A stretch of DNA of 64,000 bases from Nannobrachium achirus (GCA_963921795.1 OY997639.1:59360153-59424152), one strand, 5' to 3'. Counted from the first letter of the stretch, positions 44,451 through 57,115 are shown. Notes: a model not told the origin generated them from the sequence alone. Made by a program: numbers and translations.

Positions 44451-46490
44451 ATGTGTAATGTACTATGACCAAGAAACCAGAGTCTTGATGGTTTAATGCA
44501 GTGATTAAATCAGACATACATGTTTCTTTGGGTACCATATCTTGGTAGTAGGTACTGTTGAAAGTAGAGTGACCTTGTTGGTCCTAAAAGTCTAATAGGG
44601 ATGGTCTAAAAACAAAAGTAGTTATTCATTACCAAATATCTTGTGAAAAACCATGAATGCTCTTGCATCATTCAGTTCAGAGAAGCACCTACAGAGGGAG
44701 ACATTGCATTCCTCACTCCCATAGAACCCCAATGTTGCTAAAAGGTTAAATGTATCGTGTGCAGGCTGTTCTATAAAGCAGTGGTTCTCAAGGTGGACCC
44801 CCAGGGGTCATTGAAGGGCTCCAGGGGGTCCCCAGCAAAATGTGTTAAAGCTTTTCAGACAGGGGTCTGCATTAGCCAAATACATACATAAATGTGGGGG
44901 GCCTCAACGTGAAAATGTGCCCATAAATATGACAGAGACCTGCATGTGCATTTGTCAGCAGAGGAGGACCCTGAATTTGGGACAGACACTTGCTGAGAGA
45001 GCAGCTTTACCACATAATGACACAACTCCTCCATGTGCTATTAAACCTGCTAGCCAACTGGTAATTTTTAGTGTGCAACCACCACATAATCACAATGTAG
45101 CAGTAGAGGTGGAAGAAGTACTCTGATTGTGGACAAAGTGTTAAATAACTCTTACACTCTTATAGTACTCATTGCTATTGAGTTTGTGTTCAGTAGCAGG
45201 AGTGTCTCTCCAGCTCTTTATTAAACAGAAAATGCATTTTCAAGTCAGGATATACATTACCCAATCATCAGGATAGAGAACTCAAGACAGGATAAAATCA
45301 AAATATACTCAAAGGAGCTAAAGTAAAAATATGCTTTAATAATTATTAATAATCTAAATCTAAGTACTGTGCCTAATAGCTTAAGTTGTCAAAGACACAC
45401 ATGCACGCACACATACCGTACATATATTTGGATACTTGTCCAATGTCTCTTCATTCACTGAGGTACAGAGGAGGTTCCTCCTTTTAGACCTGACAGTGTG
45501 TATGTTCACGCTGCTATTTAAAGCACCAACGCAGATTAAAATGATATTAAACACTTCATCATCATCCAGCGTTGTTAGATCTATTTCTGGAGCCGCATGC
45601 TGGCTTCTGCCGGTGTCTCTATCAGTGAACTGTGAATCCTACAAGCACAGGAGAGTACTGGAGCACAGAAGAGCAAACAAACAATTCAAAGATGCATCGT
45701 TAGGTTTAGTTTTTTTTTGGTTTTAATATTGTTAGCTGACTGGCAGACCTCACACTCATCTTGGGCTCAGTCTACAGTGATGATTCAAAACCACTGCAGA
45801 ATCAACAGTGATAATATTAATATCACACAGCAATTTATGTGTAGTAGTGTTAGTTGTAGTTCTATTTTGGTCATTAAAAGCAAAAACAAAGTACCCCCAC
45901 AACCTGTTCATAGATTCCATATAGTTTCATCGTTTGACAGCACAATCATTGTGTATTTTGGATTCATGTCAATTTGTGTTTTCAGATATTTAACCATTTG
46001 AACCGTCAATAGTTACTAACCTTGACCTTTCACTCTGTAATTAGTCTGCTCTTTTTCCCCCTCTACACCAAACCTAGCGACCACTTGCTGAAAGCGTCCT
46101 TAGGGGGTTGGGTTCTGGTTTAGTGCTGCTAACCAGAAAGAAACACAGCAACAAGTTGTATTTCTCAAAAACCGATTAGATAATTACATTTCAATTTTCA
46201 TACACAAATAACACTAATTATTAGTGTTTATAGTTACTGTAATACTTGTTCTGCATTCCAAACTACTGTAAAATGTCTTGTATGAACATCAAAAGGGAAT
46301 GGTTTGTTAAAGGAACAGAGACCTTTTGACTTTGAAGCATAACATTCCTCAACCTCATACTCAATAGCACTGTGCAGATTTGAATATTTCTCTCGAACGA
46401 ATGATGTAGGCCTACTGTAGTCTGTAGTTACAGGATATAGACGGCATTCAGAAGAGGATTGAGGAGGCTGCATCATGCCTCTCTAGTCTA
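44451..46490. other. Intergenic space between cdcp1 and clec3b
   Basis: 44780-44840 is a Charlie-like hAT relic (AGTGGTTCTCAAGGTGGACC). The rest shows no gene. Confidence 0.45.
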
Positions 46491-46491
46491 G

Positions 46492-46712
46492 ACCAGTGGT
46501 TCTCAAATGTTTTCATGTGAAGGTCAGGACCCTCAAATGTATGTATTTGGCCGTCAATCGCCATTTTAAAATACCTTGTCATGGCAGGGACCCCATAAGA
46601 GAAGATTGTCAAACATTGTTTAGCAGATCTACAAGCTCACAACGCGTATGTCAGCTTGTAAATCTGCTCTCTTCGAACAGCAGGTCAAGGACCCCACTTT
46701 AAGAAGCACAGG
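46492..46712. mobile_element. Charlie-like hAT fragment carrying a full dispersed palindrome
   Basis: Begins CCAGTGGTTCTCAAATG and continues GGTCAGGACC. 46621-46671 is a complete palindrome copy. It abuts the clec3b stop codon (46716), so it forms the 3' untranslated region or its immediate flank. Confidence 0.55.
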
Positions 46713-46715
46713 TCT

Positions 46716-49700
46716 TTAGACAATATTGAACTCGCAAACAGAGGCCTTTTCGGCACGACAGCTCTCGTCGAACCACTTTCCATTGGCCGTGGTAGAGAGG
46801 ATGGCGCAGTTCTGGCTGCGGCCCCCGTCCGGCTGCAGCGTGATCTCTGTCTCCCAGTTCTTGAAGCGCACGCTGGACCCCGACTGGTCCACCCAGTGGC
46901 CGTCGGTCACGATGTCGTTGAGACCCAGCCAGATGTGCTCGTCGGTGCCGATGCTCTGTCGCACGTAGTCGTGCAGTGCGTCGTTCTCGTCTCCAGTCAC
47001 AGGCGTGCTCAGACTGCCGCCCTTGGCGATGCAGTCGTCACTGGCGCCGTGGTAGGTCTTCTTCACCGCATCGGCCAGAAAACACTTGCCGAGGATCTTC
47101 GTGCCTCTCAGGCAAACTGAAAAGGGAAAGGAAAGGGGAGACCTAGGTAATACCGTGGGGGAAAGTTAGGGCCGATGCATACTCATCTTTTAAGGCCAGT
47201 CCATACTCTCGCCGAAACCAAACTTTTCTTCTGAGAGTTCCAACTTTCCGACGTGCAGATTTCAGAACTCTAATTTGGTGTAATGCTTTCCAGAAGTCGC
47301 GATTGACGTCATTTTGTAGTCGAACCTGACCTTTCCGACGAAAAGTTTGGTTTCGGAGAAAGTATGGACAGGCCTTTAGAGCCGAATTTATTTCGGTTCG
47401 ATTCGGGGAGTCACAAAATCTCGGCAACAAAGAAAACAGCCGAACTAATGGCAGTACCCTACCTGCCCCCCCGAACCTCTGAATATTGTCATTGTAGTTT
47501 GGACAGAGCTGAACTGAAATAAATTCCGCTCTAAAAGTGGAGCATGCATCGGCCCTTAGTTGTTTAAGCTTCAACTTTGCTAATGGCTGCTTAGATGGTT
47601 CTGATGAGGGCTCCGGGGGAGGGTAACCGGAAGACTCGCCCCCATGTTTTTGAGGTCGTCGGATTTGACCCAGGGTGAGCATGTTCTGGGGTGAGCGTTC
47701 TTGTATTCGGGGGGAGCAATTAGGGTTTAAGTGTCTTGCTCACGGACACCTCAACACATACTGTACAGTAGCTGCTGGGGCCAGGAATCGAACCAGGGAT
47801 CTTGTTTCCCAGGTGGCCTCTCTACCCATTTAGCTACAGTATAGCTGCTAAAGGGGGTAAGAAGAATGTTCCTTCCATCCTGGCTTTAAAGTGCAATGAC
47901 ACTTATTATTTTGTTAGGGACAGCCCCACACCCAGAACAGGTCATCGGGTGACACTGGACACACTACTTGAGTTGTAAGGCATGTGCGGGTGAAGAAAAA
48001 GTACATTATCGTACAGGAATTACAGTCTAGGATCTATAGTACTAGACCTTACCCGTTCGAAGATATGTGCTGCAAAATATGTGCAGAGTGTGGGTTATGG
48101 GGAAAGTAACTGTAACTGCATGGTGCGTGCGTGAGAATATGTGGGAGCATCATAATGTAAGGAGCAGCCCATGGAGGAGTGTATATTTATGATGGATACA
48201 AATGATTTAACAGCAAAATTAGGTGAATAGAAGTATGAGTATGTATGTGCTTGCTCCACATAATTTTTCCATACCCGTTGGAAGATGAGACACATTGATT
48301 GATTGATTGAAGGCTTTATTAGAAGTTTGCATAGGAAAATGTACAGATTCATGACGGTACAGTTCACTGGTACAAGGTCTACTAAAAGGAGATCCATGAA
48401 AAGACTAAGCTTATTTGAACAGGAAACCATTTAAAGGGATATTCCACTTTCAAAAAACCTTTTGTCATTGCATGGTCTAATCAGGCTTGTATGAACACCC
48501 TGAACAGTTTTTAATTTTATTCATTCAGTATTTAGATATTTGATGTAATGTTATCAGGCCCTCCAGGCTCAGGGCCTCTCCCCACACACACTCATTGTAA
48601 CTTCAAACTCCATTTAAACCATAATAGATTCATTAAAAACACCCATTATTTTTTCTGGTGACTCATACTACCCTCCTAATACGTGAGCAGGCCGTGTTTT
48701 TTCCATAACATTTTTCATGTATTTTTTATTATTATTTGGGAAAATGGAAAAAATTAAATACAATAAAAATATATAAAAAAGAAATGAAAAACGTTATGGA
48801 AAAACCACGGCCTGCTCACGTATTAGGAGGGTAGTATGAGTCACCAGAAAAAATAATGGGTGTTTTTAAATAATCTATCATGGTTAAAATGGAGTTTGAA
48901 GTTACAATGAGTGTGTGTGGGAAGAGGCCCTGAGCCTGGAGGGCCTGATAACATTACATCAAATATCTAAATACTGAATGAATACAATTAAAAACTGTTC
49001 AGGGTGTTCATACAAGCCTGATTAGACCATACAATGACAAAAAGTATTTTTTGAAAGTGGAATATCCCTTTAAGTATCTCATATAACATTGAATGACAGA
49101 CAAATAGAACACAGTACTATGCAGTAGATATTAAGAAAAGGAAAACAAAAAGAAAACAGTAAGTCTAAACAAACAGTAAATACAAGGAAGGGGCAGGGGA
49201 GGGGAGGGTTGGGCTAGGTTTTTACCAGTTGCGAACGGCTGCTGCCTGTAAGTGGTTTTTCAGGGCAATTTTAAAGGATGCTAGTGATCCACACTCCTTT
49301 ATGGCCTTCGGTAAGGCATTCCACATTTTTGTGGTATAGCAGAAGAACGAGTTTGACCCTTTCTTTGAGTTGACTCTGGGTTGAACGTGATCTGTGGCAC
49401 TGCCTCTGGTGTTGAAATTATGGACATCCTTAACGTTTATAAAGTATTTTATAAACGCCTTCATCAGGCATGATGCCTGATGAAGGTCTGAACGACCGAA
49501 ACGTTGTATTAAATCTATTGTGAGTGAAGACAGTGTGCGGGACTCTTCTTCTCCATTCGTCAGTATTTGAGCCAAAACCCTAACCGTAACTGCTAGGCTG
49601 CTAGGTTATGGTTGAGCTCCCTCCCCCACTGTTCTGAACGAGAAGAACTCATGATACATTTGAGTACTCTAAACTATTCTGATTATAGCTTTTCAACATT

Positions 49701-50217
49701 GTTGCATATATTTACAATTATGTACCTTTATGTTGATATTGCTATACTTGGAACAAATTATCTGAGAAAAAAAACCCTGAAACAAATTTTAACTTATGTT
49801 AATGTCAAATAATATTAGCATGGTCATTTACAATGAGTAAAATATACTACCCACATGTGGGTAAAATATATACTAAATAATAGTGGTTGACCCAGAGCTG
49901 AGTAAAAAATTCTACCCAGGATGTGGTAGAATATCTTACTACGTGCTGGGTAGAAAGGACCTACCCATTTTTCTGTGTAAGATTTACTACTGTTGGGTAG
50001 GTCCAATAGTTGCCCAGGGGTGGGTTATAATACAACCCAGATCGGGTTATTTTCAACCCATCCGTTTTTAGTGTGTACCTTTTTGAGGTTATGATTTCAT
50101 CCAAAGAGGATGGACTCGGTTTTTCCCAGGTGAATTGATAATTTGTTGTCGTTAAGCCATGTGCAGATCTTACTCAGTTCACCCGCACACATCACCCGTT
50201 GCATTGATGCGTGACCC

Positions 50218-50271
<54 letters not shown>

Positions 50272-51800
50272 CCACATTCCTAACTGTAAGAGATGTGTGT
50301 GTAGGCCCGGGGCTACAGATCCCATGGCCTGGAGGAACGGACCGTAACCCTGACAACAGGCTGTAGAGCTGTAGAGTGAAGAAACGCTAATAAATAGCTA
50401 GAATTTGGGAAAAATGGATTTCGGGCTCCGTCACCGTGTGTATAATGCTAATGGCCAATGCCATGTTAAATTTGAGATCAGTCGCTGAAGCGAGTGAATA
50501 GATAATCCATTGTGTGAGTGACCTACTGACTGACTGACTGCTCTCCCTAATTAGTATATGGATATACTATATAGTTCATTTACATTTAGGTTGAAACAGC
50601 TCACAAGTCACTCTTTTAGCACGTAAACAAGCACAAATAAAAATGATTTCACCAATACATAGAATCACAAAACCCAATAAAGCATTTATTTTTCATAAAA
50701 GAACTCTGGAATGATTGAAAGTCGGGAACGATGCCAATTGGGAATGCAATACCCATTGTACCCGCTGTCAGAGATCTCGTTGTACACGTCTGTCTGTGTG
50801 TGTCCCTTTTGTGCCATATATGGAGATCCCTAATATCATCAGCATGCTCATACTAGGCCTCTCTCCATAATTTGGAGTTAATACGGGGTCATACAACAAT
50901 AAATTCAGCATCACACTGCTGTTGCCCTCCCCTCCTCCCCCCCCTGTCATCCCTGACTAAAGACTAAAATCTACGGAGCAGCTGCTTGCCATGTGAAGAT
51001 CCTCTTTCCCTCCCACACATAACATCACATTTATACTGATGCTAACACTCATACTGGGCAAATAAAGACCACTCATGGAGCTCAAGTTTTAAAGTTAGGA
51101 AAGATAGGAATAATTGCTACCGAGTGTTGTTGTTCAGTAACAGCCAGGGGTCCTTCAGCTTTTTAGTAAACAGAAAATATATAAACCAGCTGAGAGAACC
51201 CCACAAAGATAATTCATCAGCTAATGTGTTCCATTTCCAATTTTCCCATGTATTTGTTTCATCACTTCCAATCAATGTCACTTTTTATCTTGTTTATACT
51301 ATGTGAGCTCTGGATTACATTGATCAATTTGATATCCCGATCTGGGGAAAAAAGAAGAAAGAAGAAAATCTGTTTACTTAAACTCTCAAACACACACAGT
51401 ACCTGTTTGTAAAGCTTGCTGCTCTTTCAGTAAATTCAGCTCCTGAACAATGTCATGAATCTGTGCCTTCATCTCCTCAATTGCAGCATTGACCGCAGCA
51501 TCTGTTTAAAGAAGGAGCCAAATGCAACATAATTAATCTACAGCAAAAAGCTGCAACAGTATTTATGATAAAGAATCAAATGTATGAAAGTAAAAATAAA
51601 AATAAACATATTGTTTAAAAAAAAAAAAAGAATCAAATGTGGTATTCCGGTCAAAGATTCTCAAAGCCATTGCTATGTTTTGTCAAGATAAAAGCAATCT
51701 TACCCTTTCTGCCATTCTTTTTCTTTGGGGAGTTCTGCTGGAGTGTGGATTGTGCCAACAGGACAACACACAACATGAGGAACACATCTCTAGTATCCAT
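46716..51800 (-). CDS. clec3b: Tetranectin (C-type lectin domain family 3 member B), complete
   Basis: Secreted homotrimeric plasma and matrix protein that binds plasminogen kringle 4. Three coding exons on minus, all phase-consistent: 51800-51704 (MDTRDVFLMLCVVLLAQST signal peptide, then KKKNGRK), 51501-51403 (trimerising coiled coil with NLLKEQQALQT, nearly identical to human) and 47116-46716 (C-type lectin domain). Total 198 residues against 202 in human. Lectin signatures: IWLGLND, the WVDQSG segment, NWETEITLQPDGG with the QPD-type calcium site, and the last cysteine in VCEFNIV. Donor and acceptor sites are canonical. It is convergent with cdcp1. Intron 2 (47117-51402) is packed with MITEs and LINE fragments. 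The gene appears intact. Confidence 0.97.
47169..47555. mobile_element. Harbinger-like MITE in clec3b intron
   Basis: Ends GGGCCGATGCATACTC and, reversed on the right, GGGCCGATGCATGCTC, flanked by TTA on both sides (47166-47168, 47556-47558). It hosts a second, nested MITE. Confidence 0.75.
47193..47375. mobile_element. Nested Harbinger-like MITE
   Basis: Ends AGGCCAGTCCATACTCTC and, reversed, AGGCCTGTCCATACTTTC, then CCGAAACCAAACTTTTC on both arms. Flanked by TTA at 47190-47192 and 47376-47378. A fragment of the same family is at 37.32 kb. Confidence 0.78.
47697..47852 (-). mobile_element. tRNA-derived SINE fragment, minus
   Basis: Reverse-read it has a TAGCTAAATGGGTAGAGAGG head and a CTGGTTCGATTCCTGG B-box-like segment, followed by AAGACACTTAAACCCTAATT. 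Confidence 0.65.
48435..49069. mobile_element. 635-bp fold-back MITE with TTAA target duplication
   Basis: TTAA flanks both sides (48431-48434, 49070-49073). Ends are AGGGATATTCCACTTTC and its reverse complement. Almost the whole element is one palindrome: arms of about 290 bp with a central AT-rich spacer of about 50 bp at 48730-48785. TTAA duplications are typical of piggyBac and Kolobok elements. It splits a LINE tail whose intact version is at 24.6 kb. Confidence 0.9.
49830..50080. repeat. ACCCA/TGGGT-rich fish repeat
   Basis: Many TACCCA/TGGGTA and AACCCA/TGGGTT pairs (GGGTAGGTCCAATAG, GGGTTATTTTCAACCCA). Inserted in the LINE copy; type not identified. Confidence 0.6.
50186..51402. other. 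clec3b intron 2, remaining part
   Basis: A (GA)n microsatellite occupies 50222-50268. No other feature supported. Confidence 0.6.
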
Positions 51801-54405
51801 AGTGCTCTGCTCTCAGTAGCAATGCAGTAGTAAATCCAGTTGTTAATGGATGGAAGGTGCACAACAACAGCTCTCTGTGGCTACGAGTACAGGACACAGA
51901 CCGCACAGAGTGTGTTTTACACAACGAATGGCAGCACGGGGTTGCATGAGGAAGACTTATCTCAGAGAGAAGAAATGTTTTACAGATGTGGAACAGCCGC
52001 TTTGTGTTTCTTTTGAAATGGTGACAAGAGATAGATGAACAGTGTTGTACGCTGTGTGTTTTAACATGTTTGGGATGGCTCCATAATTATGTTCCCAAAG
52101 TACTAGTTCCAGAATACCAGAACTATGCCCAAGTGCACCAATTACAGCAATATTATATTGCTGATTAGGGATCAATATATTTTAAAAAGGAAAGGATTTC
52201 AACATATTTAATAATAAACACACAAGAAAATGCTATGTTCTAAAATGCAGATGCATTGTTACAAGTTCTAAAGTGTTTGGCAGATGGCAGTCACCTGGAG
52301 GTCCATTAACAAGTGACGTATGTCTGCCCATTGAACTGGCTATTGTGTTATTGTTGAGATCTGCACCAGGGCCACAAGTTGGATGTTGTTGGGGGAAAGT
52401 TCTCCCAGACAGACCCCCACATCTGGTTCCTCTTACTGGACTGGACAGGGTCCAGTTGACACACGCATGGAGAGAACTTGTGTAATGAAGCAACCCTGTT
52501 TTGAACTTTGTATTTAGCTTTTTAGGATGGTTGGTGATGTCAAAAAGTCTTCTCCCTCAGGCAAATTCATGTTTTCCTTAAGCTTTTCGAGGCACACCAA
52601 AGCCTGATCTTAAAGCAAGATTAGAACAGACAGCGTCTCATAGTGCAACAGTGAAGACCACTGTAGGACAAAACATATATTGAACAATGTGATATAAGAT
52701 AACATTTAACATATTTATAAATATACCCTACATTACATTGTAATGCATAACATAAGGTACTGTCTGTACATTATTAGTACCAATACTTGAGTCAAAGTAC
52801 TGCTGTTCAGATATTCAATAATAAATGCTCAATCAAATAGTGAACCTCAAGTGAAAGTTGCTCTGTTAACTTTTTTTACTTGAGTTAAAGTTAACCAAAG
52901 CGTTGCTTTTAAAAAATATTGAAATAATATAAGTACAAATTACAAATACATTTTCTTTTTAATATCAATACTTAGAGAACATTGTAACTGAAGACTCACT
53001 GGTATAATCAATGTGCTACACAGAGCCTACAGCATAGAAATGCAAACCATTTTATGAAACAAATAAGCTAATGCTATACAGTAGGCTATGTATAAAATCT
53101 ACTGGCAACAGCTGCCTGTCATATCAAGTTGTGTAGAGAGAGAGAGAGAGGGAGAAAGAAAGAGAGAAATTGTGAGTTTTGTAGGTAACTTTACTACGCT
53201 ATATTTGACAATAACGGATTCATAGAGGCTGTCTGGGAAACAGAAGGTACCCGGTTCATGTCTCTGCCCCAGAATGATACAACTTCTTACAGCCTTTATG
53301 CTAGTCCATGAATGACTGGGGCTGGGAGCTGCACTATACAGCTTGGAAAATGTGTTTCTGCAATCTGCATCTCTCTCTTTCTTCAAATACAAGAGTGTTG
53401 TTCGGCTATGTACTTATCATTGTCCATGTTTCAACCGAACCAATAACGCTTGAAGGACATGTAATTGTGTTGTTTCTTGATATTTCTGACATGCCAGTCA
53501 GATCAAAGAGGGTTCAGTAGGATGGAGGAGTCAGGTAGGAGAAAGGTGGTGAACATGGTGTCAGACAGTCTCACAGACCAAGGCTCTGGTTCACATGAGG
53601 CTACAGGAGATACACATTATAATTCTCTCTCTTCTAACATCCTTACTACAGTTTAGAAGTTTGTCATTCGCTATTTAAAGTAGTTGTTGGATAAGGATTG
53701 ATTGATATCAATATAAAATTACATTTTAGTGTTAGACAACACTTTCAGTTTTAAAAGTGTCAAGGTTATTTTGTTTTGATCTAATAACTAATTACCCGTG
53801 ACGAGATGTCTCCACTCCAGGTCTGTACAAAGATGTTGACCAGGGAAATGATATCTCAATAAATGTCAGACTGCCCTGGACATTGGATAACGCCAAAGAC
53901 ATATCTGGCATTTGTCCTTCTTACTACTAGGCCCAACAACACGAAAACATCTGATGTCCATTGTTATGTTATAATTGTCCAATCAGAATGCGACTCATGT
54001 ATTCTGTAAATCCATATATCTGTGAAAATTATGTTTTGTATAGGCAGAGAAGCTACGATGGGTGAACGTACTTGCTGTACTGTACAATTTGAACTCTGAA
54101 GTATTTTTTTCAATACATCTTACAGAAAAACGGATTTGCACAGTGTGTGGACTCATTTCTTCTGTGCGAGTACTTTAATATTTTGGGGAAAACTGTCTAT
54201 TCATATGGAATATAATAATCTTTCCATCAGTAGTAATTGGTACCAATGGTTACAAGGGACAATCCCACCATGTTGAACCAATGACTATCAAAAAGAAAAC
54301 ATGAACATTAGAGCTCGTTCCTTCTAGTGTTTAATTTCTCATCTCATTTCTCATGGCAAATGTATTCATTGTTCTTTGCAATAAACCATTATAGCTGCAC
54401 ATATT
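51801..54405. other. clec3b upstream region and intergenic space
   Basis: Presumed clec3b promoter and 5' untranslated region lie at 51801-52100, without a clear TATA box. A short GA tract is at 53131-53165. No exon or element was recognised in the remaining 2.3 kb. Confidence 0.4.
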
Positions 54406-54406
54406 A

Positions 54407-54410
<4 letters not shown>

Positions 54411-54491
<81 letters not shown>
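54411..54491. repeat. (GT)n microsatellite
   Basis: About 40 GT units. Open frames reading only Val-Cys or Thr-His come from this run. Confidence 0.97.
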
Positions 54492-54493
<2 letters not shown>

Positions 54494-54582
54494 TAGGCTA
54501 CAGATTTGTATTTGCACTTCTTGTAGCTGTCCAGCAGATGGTGGTGTTTGTCTCAGTGAATGTCCAGCAACCATTTCAAGTA

Positions 54583-55052
54583 TACCTGATTGCAGGCCGC
54601 GGCAAGGGGCGGAGTGAACGCGGCAGGGGGCGTCGTGAACGCGGCAGGGGGCGTAGTGAACGCGGCAGGGGGCGTAGTGAACGCGGCAGGGGGCGTAGTG
54701 AACGCGGCAAGGGGCGGAGTGAACGCTACCGTAAGTGAACGCGGCGGTGGGCGGAGGCGTTTGATTATTGTCCACGACATTGCAAGCGGCGCGGAGCGCC
54801 GCGCGAGTTACGAAGCCGTGGTGAATGCAATCGTTATATTTATGCCCAGGCCGTAAGGCCTGGGCAAGCCCACGATAAACATCAGCATTGATGGCTGAAT
54901 GGATAGCGTCGCCGACTTGAGTGCCAGAGATCACTAGTTCGAATCTCACCGTCGCCCCACTGCACACGTCACCGAAGCCCACGGTAACCGCCGCGTTCAC
55001 TCCGCCCCTTGCCGCGGTCACTCCGCCCCGTGCCGCGGCCTGCAATCAGGTA
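54583..55052. mobile_element. 470-bp TIR element with a 21-bp internal VNTR
   Basis: Ends TACCTGATTGCAGGCCGCGG at 54583 and its exact reverse complement ending 55052. The left side carries seven tandem 21-bp units (CGCGGCAGGGGGCGTAGTGAA type, about 54597-54740). The right side carries two in reverse (54986-55037). A tRNA-like SINE head with GTTCGAATC lies at 54885-54960. Confidence 0.85.
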
Positions 55053-55941
55053 AGGCTCAACCATTTGGAACAGTCAGGGTACCAGGGTGTCAAGTAGTAC
55101 AATTTTGAGATATTTGCAGGCCTACTATTTGAGTATTTCAAATTTCCAATACTTTAACTATTCTCAATCTCCACTACATCTCGGTTCCAAATATTGTACT
55201 TTTACTCCACTACATCTATTTGAAAACTGGAGTTGCTAGTTACTTTGCACGTGTTATAGTTTCCCATTAAGGAATGATTATATTATATTATATTTCGCTC
55301 ATATTATGTAATGATCTAATTCTAAATATCTGTATTTATTTATTGAGAATGAGATGCATAGCAGTATGGACCAGGGGTGGGCCATGGATGTTATTGACAA
55401 CAGTGAAGACCAATGGGACGTCGCGCTGAGGCTGTGCCCCTTGACGCAGCCGGAAGCTTCTGTATTTGAACCAATGGGCAACGACGTTACTTGCACGCGT
55501 ATATTTTTTTTCTATTGTAAATAAACGAGTGACAGAGACGTTGGTCAACGAACGAATGACAAATATCAGTGAAACATTCCACAGTCTCTCGTTAAACGCT
55601 TGTGATTTGAAGGTAATAATAACTATTAACGTAACTAGGCTACTCTTAGCATTCATAATTATCCATAGCGACACAACGCGAGTATATTTAGGCGACAAAG
55701 AGGTAAAGCTGCAAGATGCTTACTAATGCTAATAGCTAGCTTGAATGAGCAACAGCTGTGTCAGTTAAACATAACCGTTACTTGCTTATGAATATGAATA
55801 TATATATATATATATAATTAGTTGTTAACTTTAGCTTTTGTAACCAATACTATGTCAGTGTAATAGCACTTATTGCTAACTAAACTAGGTATTTTAGTTC
55901 AGCTGCACCTAGCTAGCTTCCACTGTGGTCTGTGTCAAAGA
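55053..55941. other. No gene assigned; possible 5' region
   Basis: Moderate CpG content at 55410-55500. A (TA)n tract lies at 55797-55815. It could hold a distal mindy3 promoter, but nothing demonstrates this. Confidence 0.3.
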
Positions 55942-56193
55942 ACGGGAGAGTGTTTTCTGCAGGTGATTCAGTCCGAGTGTATCAAAGGGTGCGTTCGGAA
56001 ATGCGCACCGGGTGTGGTTAGGTTTAGGCATAGTTTTACAGAGGTTAAGGTTAGGGTTAGGCATAGTTTTACTGAGGTTAGGATTAGGGTTAGGTTTAGG
56101 CACTCACTACACTGAGCACACACCCGGTGCGCATTTCCGAACGCACCCTTTGATACACTCGGACTGAATCACCTGCGGAAAACACTCTCCCGT
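55942..56193. repeat. Fold-back element with 75-bp arms
   Basis: 55942-56016 is the reverse complement of 56119-56193 with one mismatch (key string GTGCGTTCGGAAATGCGCAC). The 102-bp spacer is built of GGTTAGGGTTAGG-like telomere-type repeats. No target duplication was confirmed. Confidence 0.92.
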
Positions 56194-57034
56194 CAAAGAA
56201 CTATTCCTTTTTAAAATGGGACTCTAATTCCCACAAAGCAGGCTTAGTAATTGCCTAGCTGCGTGTGTTTTTATTTGCAAATCTTCAACTGCAGTGTCAT
56301 ACACAGTACTTTAACAATTTTACATGGAATCTTCATGCAAAGAGATTTGCTACATTGGTGGATCAGTGCCCTTCTTCTTTTTCCAACGTTTAATTTGAAA
56401 ATGTTAATGAAATATAACTTTGCCAAGTACTTGAGGCGGCCTATATTTTTTCAAGCCTCGGATTAGAAAATCTCAAACAATTCTCTGAAGAAATATAAAT
56501 AACCTCTGACGTCGTCTTGACATGACAGTATCTGTGTTGGCAGGCTGGGTTTTGCTAGTTACTAGTTCTAGTTGCAATACATTTATTTAACTAAGTGATA
56601 GTTTGAGTTAGTAATGTTATTCAACCATCAGCAAATGTATGCAATTTATTCCTGACAATAATTTACAAAGCCTCCCCATCATCTGCCACAGTGAAGTCTG
56701 CTGGTTTCGCAGAGGGCCTCAAAGAATGTACATATAATCCACCACTGAAATAATTATGTAGTATCCTGTGTAGTCCTATGCCTGAAATCAACTTCTACAT
56801 GTTAAATGTTACCCATCAAGTTTTGTGTTGTGATGAATACTGATAGCAATAAAGCCAGACCAATATTCAGATCCATCTATATATATATATTAGTGTAAAA
56901 GTTCTTCTGTAATATGATTAAAAAACTGAAACTTTCATATAGTGAAATATTCAAAATATTATAATATTATGAGACCACTCAAAAACACAAGGATTTATAA
57001 TACAGAAATGTCAACCGTCTAAAGTCAAAGTAGC
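56194..57034. other. No feature recognised
   Basis: AT-rich intergenic sequence with a short TA tract at 56878-56890. Confidence 0.4.
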
Positions 57035-57115
57035 TTGAAGTCCAGTGTGAAGTTTCTGCAGTCAGTGATGATTTGGAGTGATATGGCATCTGCATGCTTT
57101 TTTACACAAAATGTG
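57035..57115 (+). pseudogene. Tc1/mariner-like transposase fragment
   Basis: SSVKFLQSVMIWSDMASA resembles the QSVMIWGxMSSAG segment of a common fish Tc1-like transposase. The following frame is not recognisable, so only a short relic remains. Confidence 0.5.

Larger units (their letters stand above)
48295..50185 (-). mobile_element. Second copy of the L2/CR1-type LINE, 5' truncated and interrupted
   Basis: The tail (48298-48430) and its continuation (49074-49200) are the two sides of an insertion. 49222-49500 encodes the C-terminal RT-flank segment (HNFNTRGSATDH, CYTTKMWNALPKAIKE) seen in the 24.7-kb copy. 50095-50185 matches the RT region of that copy near 25443-25535. Between lies a foreign repeat (49840-50078). 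Confidence 0.8.

Noticed and set aside
44842-45126. 94-residue frame between cdcp1 and clec3b
   Set aside because: Begins in a Charlie-like hAT relic and shows no recognisable domain or splice context.
54885-54960. tRNA gene
   Set aside because: Only B-box-like GTTCGAATC and partial stems are present; it cannot be folded into a full cloverleaf, so it is treated as a SINE head.
54404-55045. 213-residue minus-strand frame
   Set aside because: It combines the GT microsatellite with the 21-bp VNTR and the inverted ends of a small element; no conserved protein pattern.
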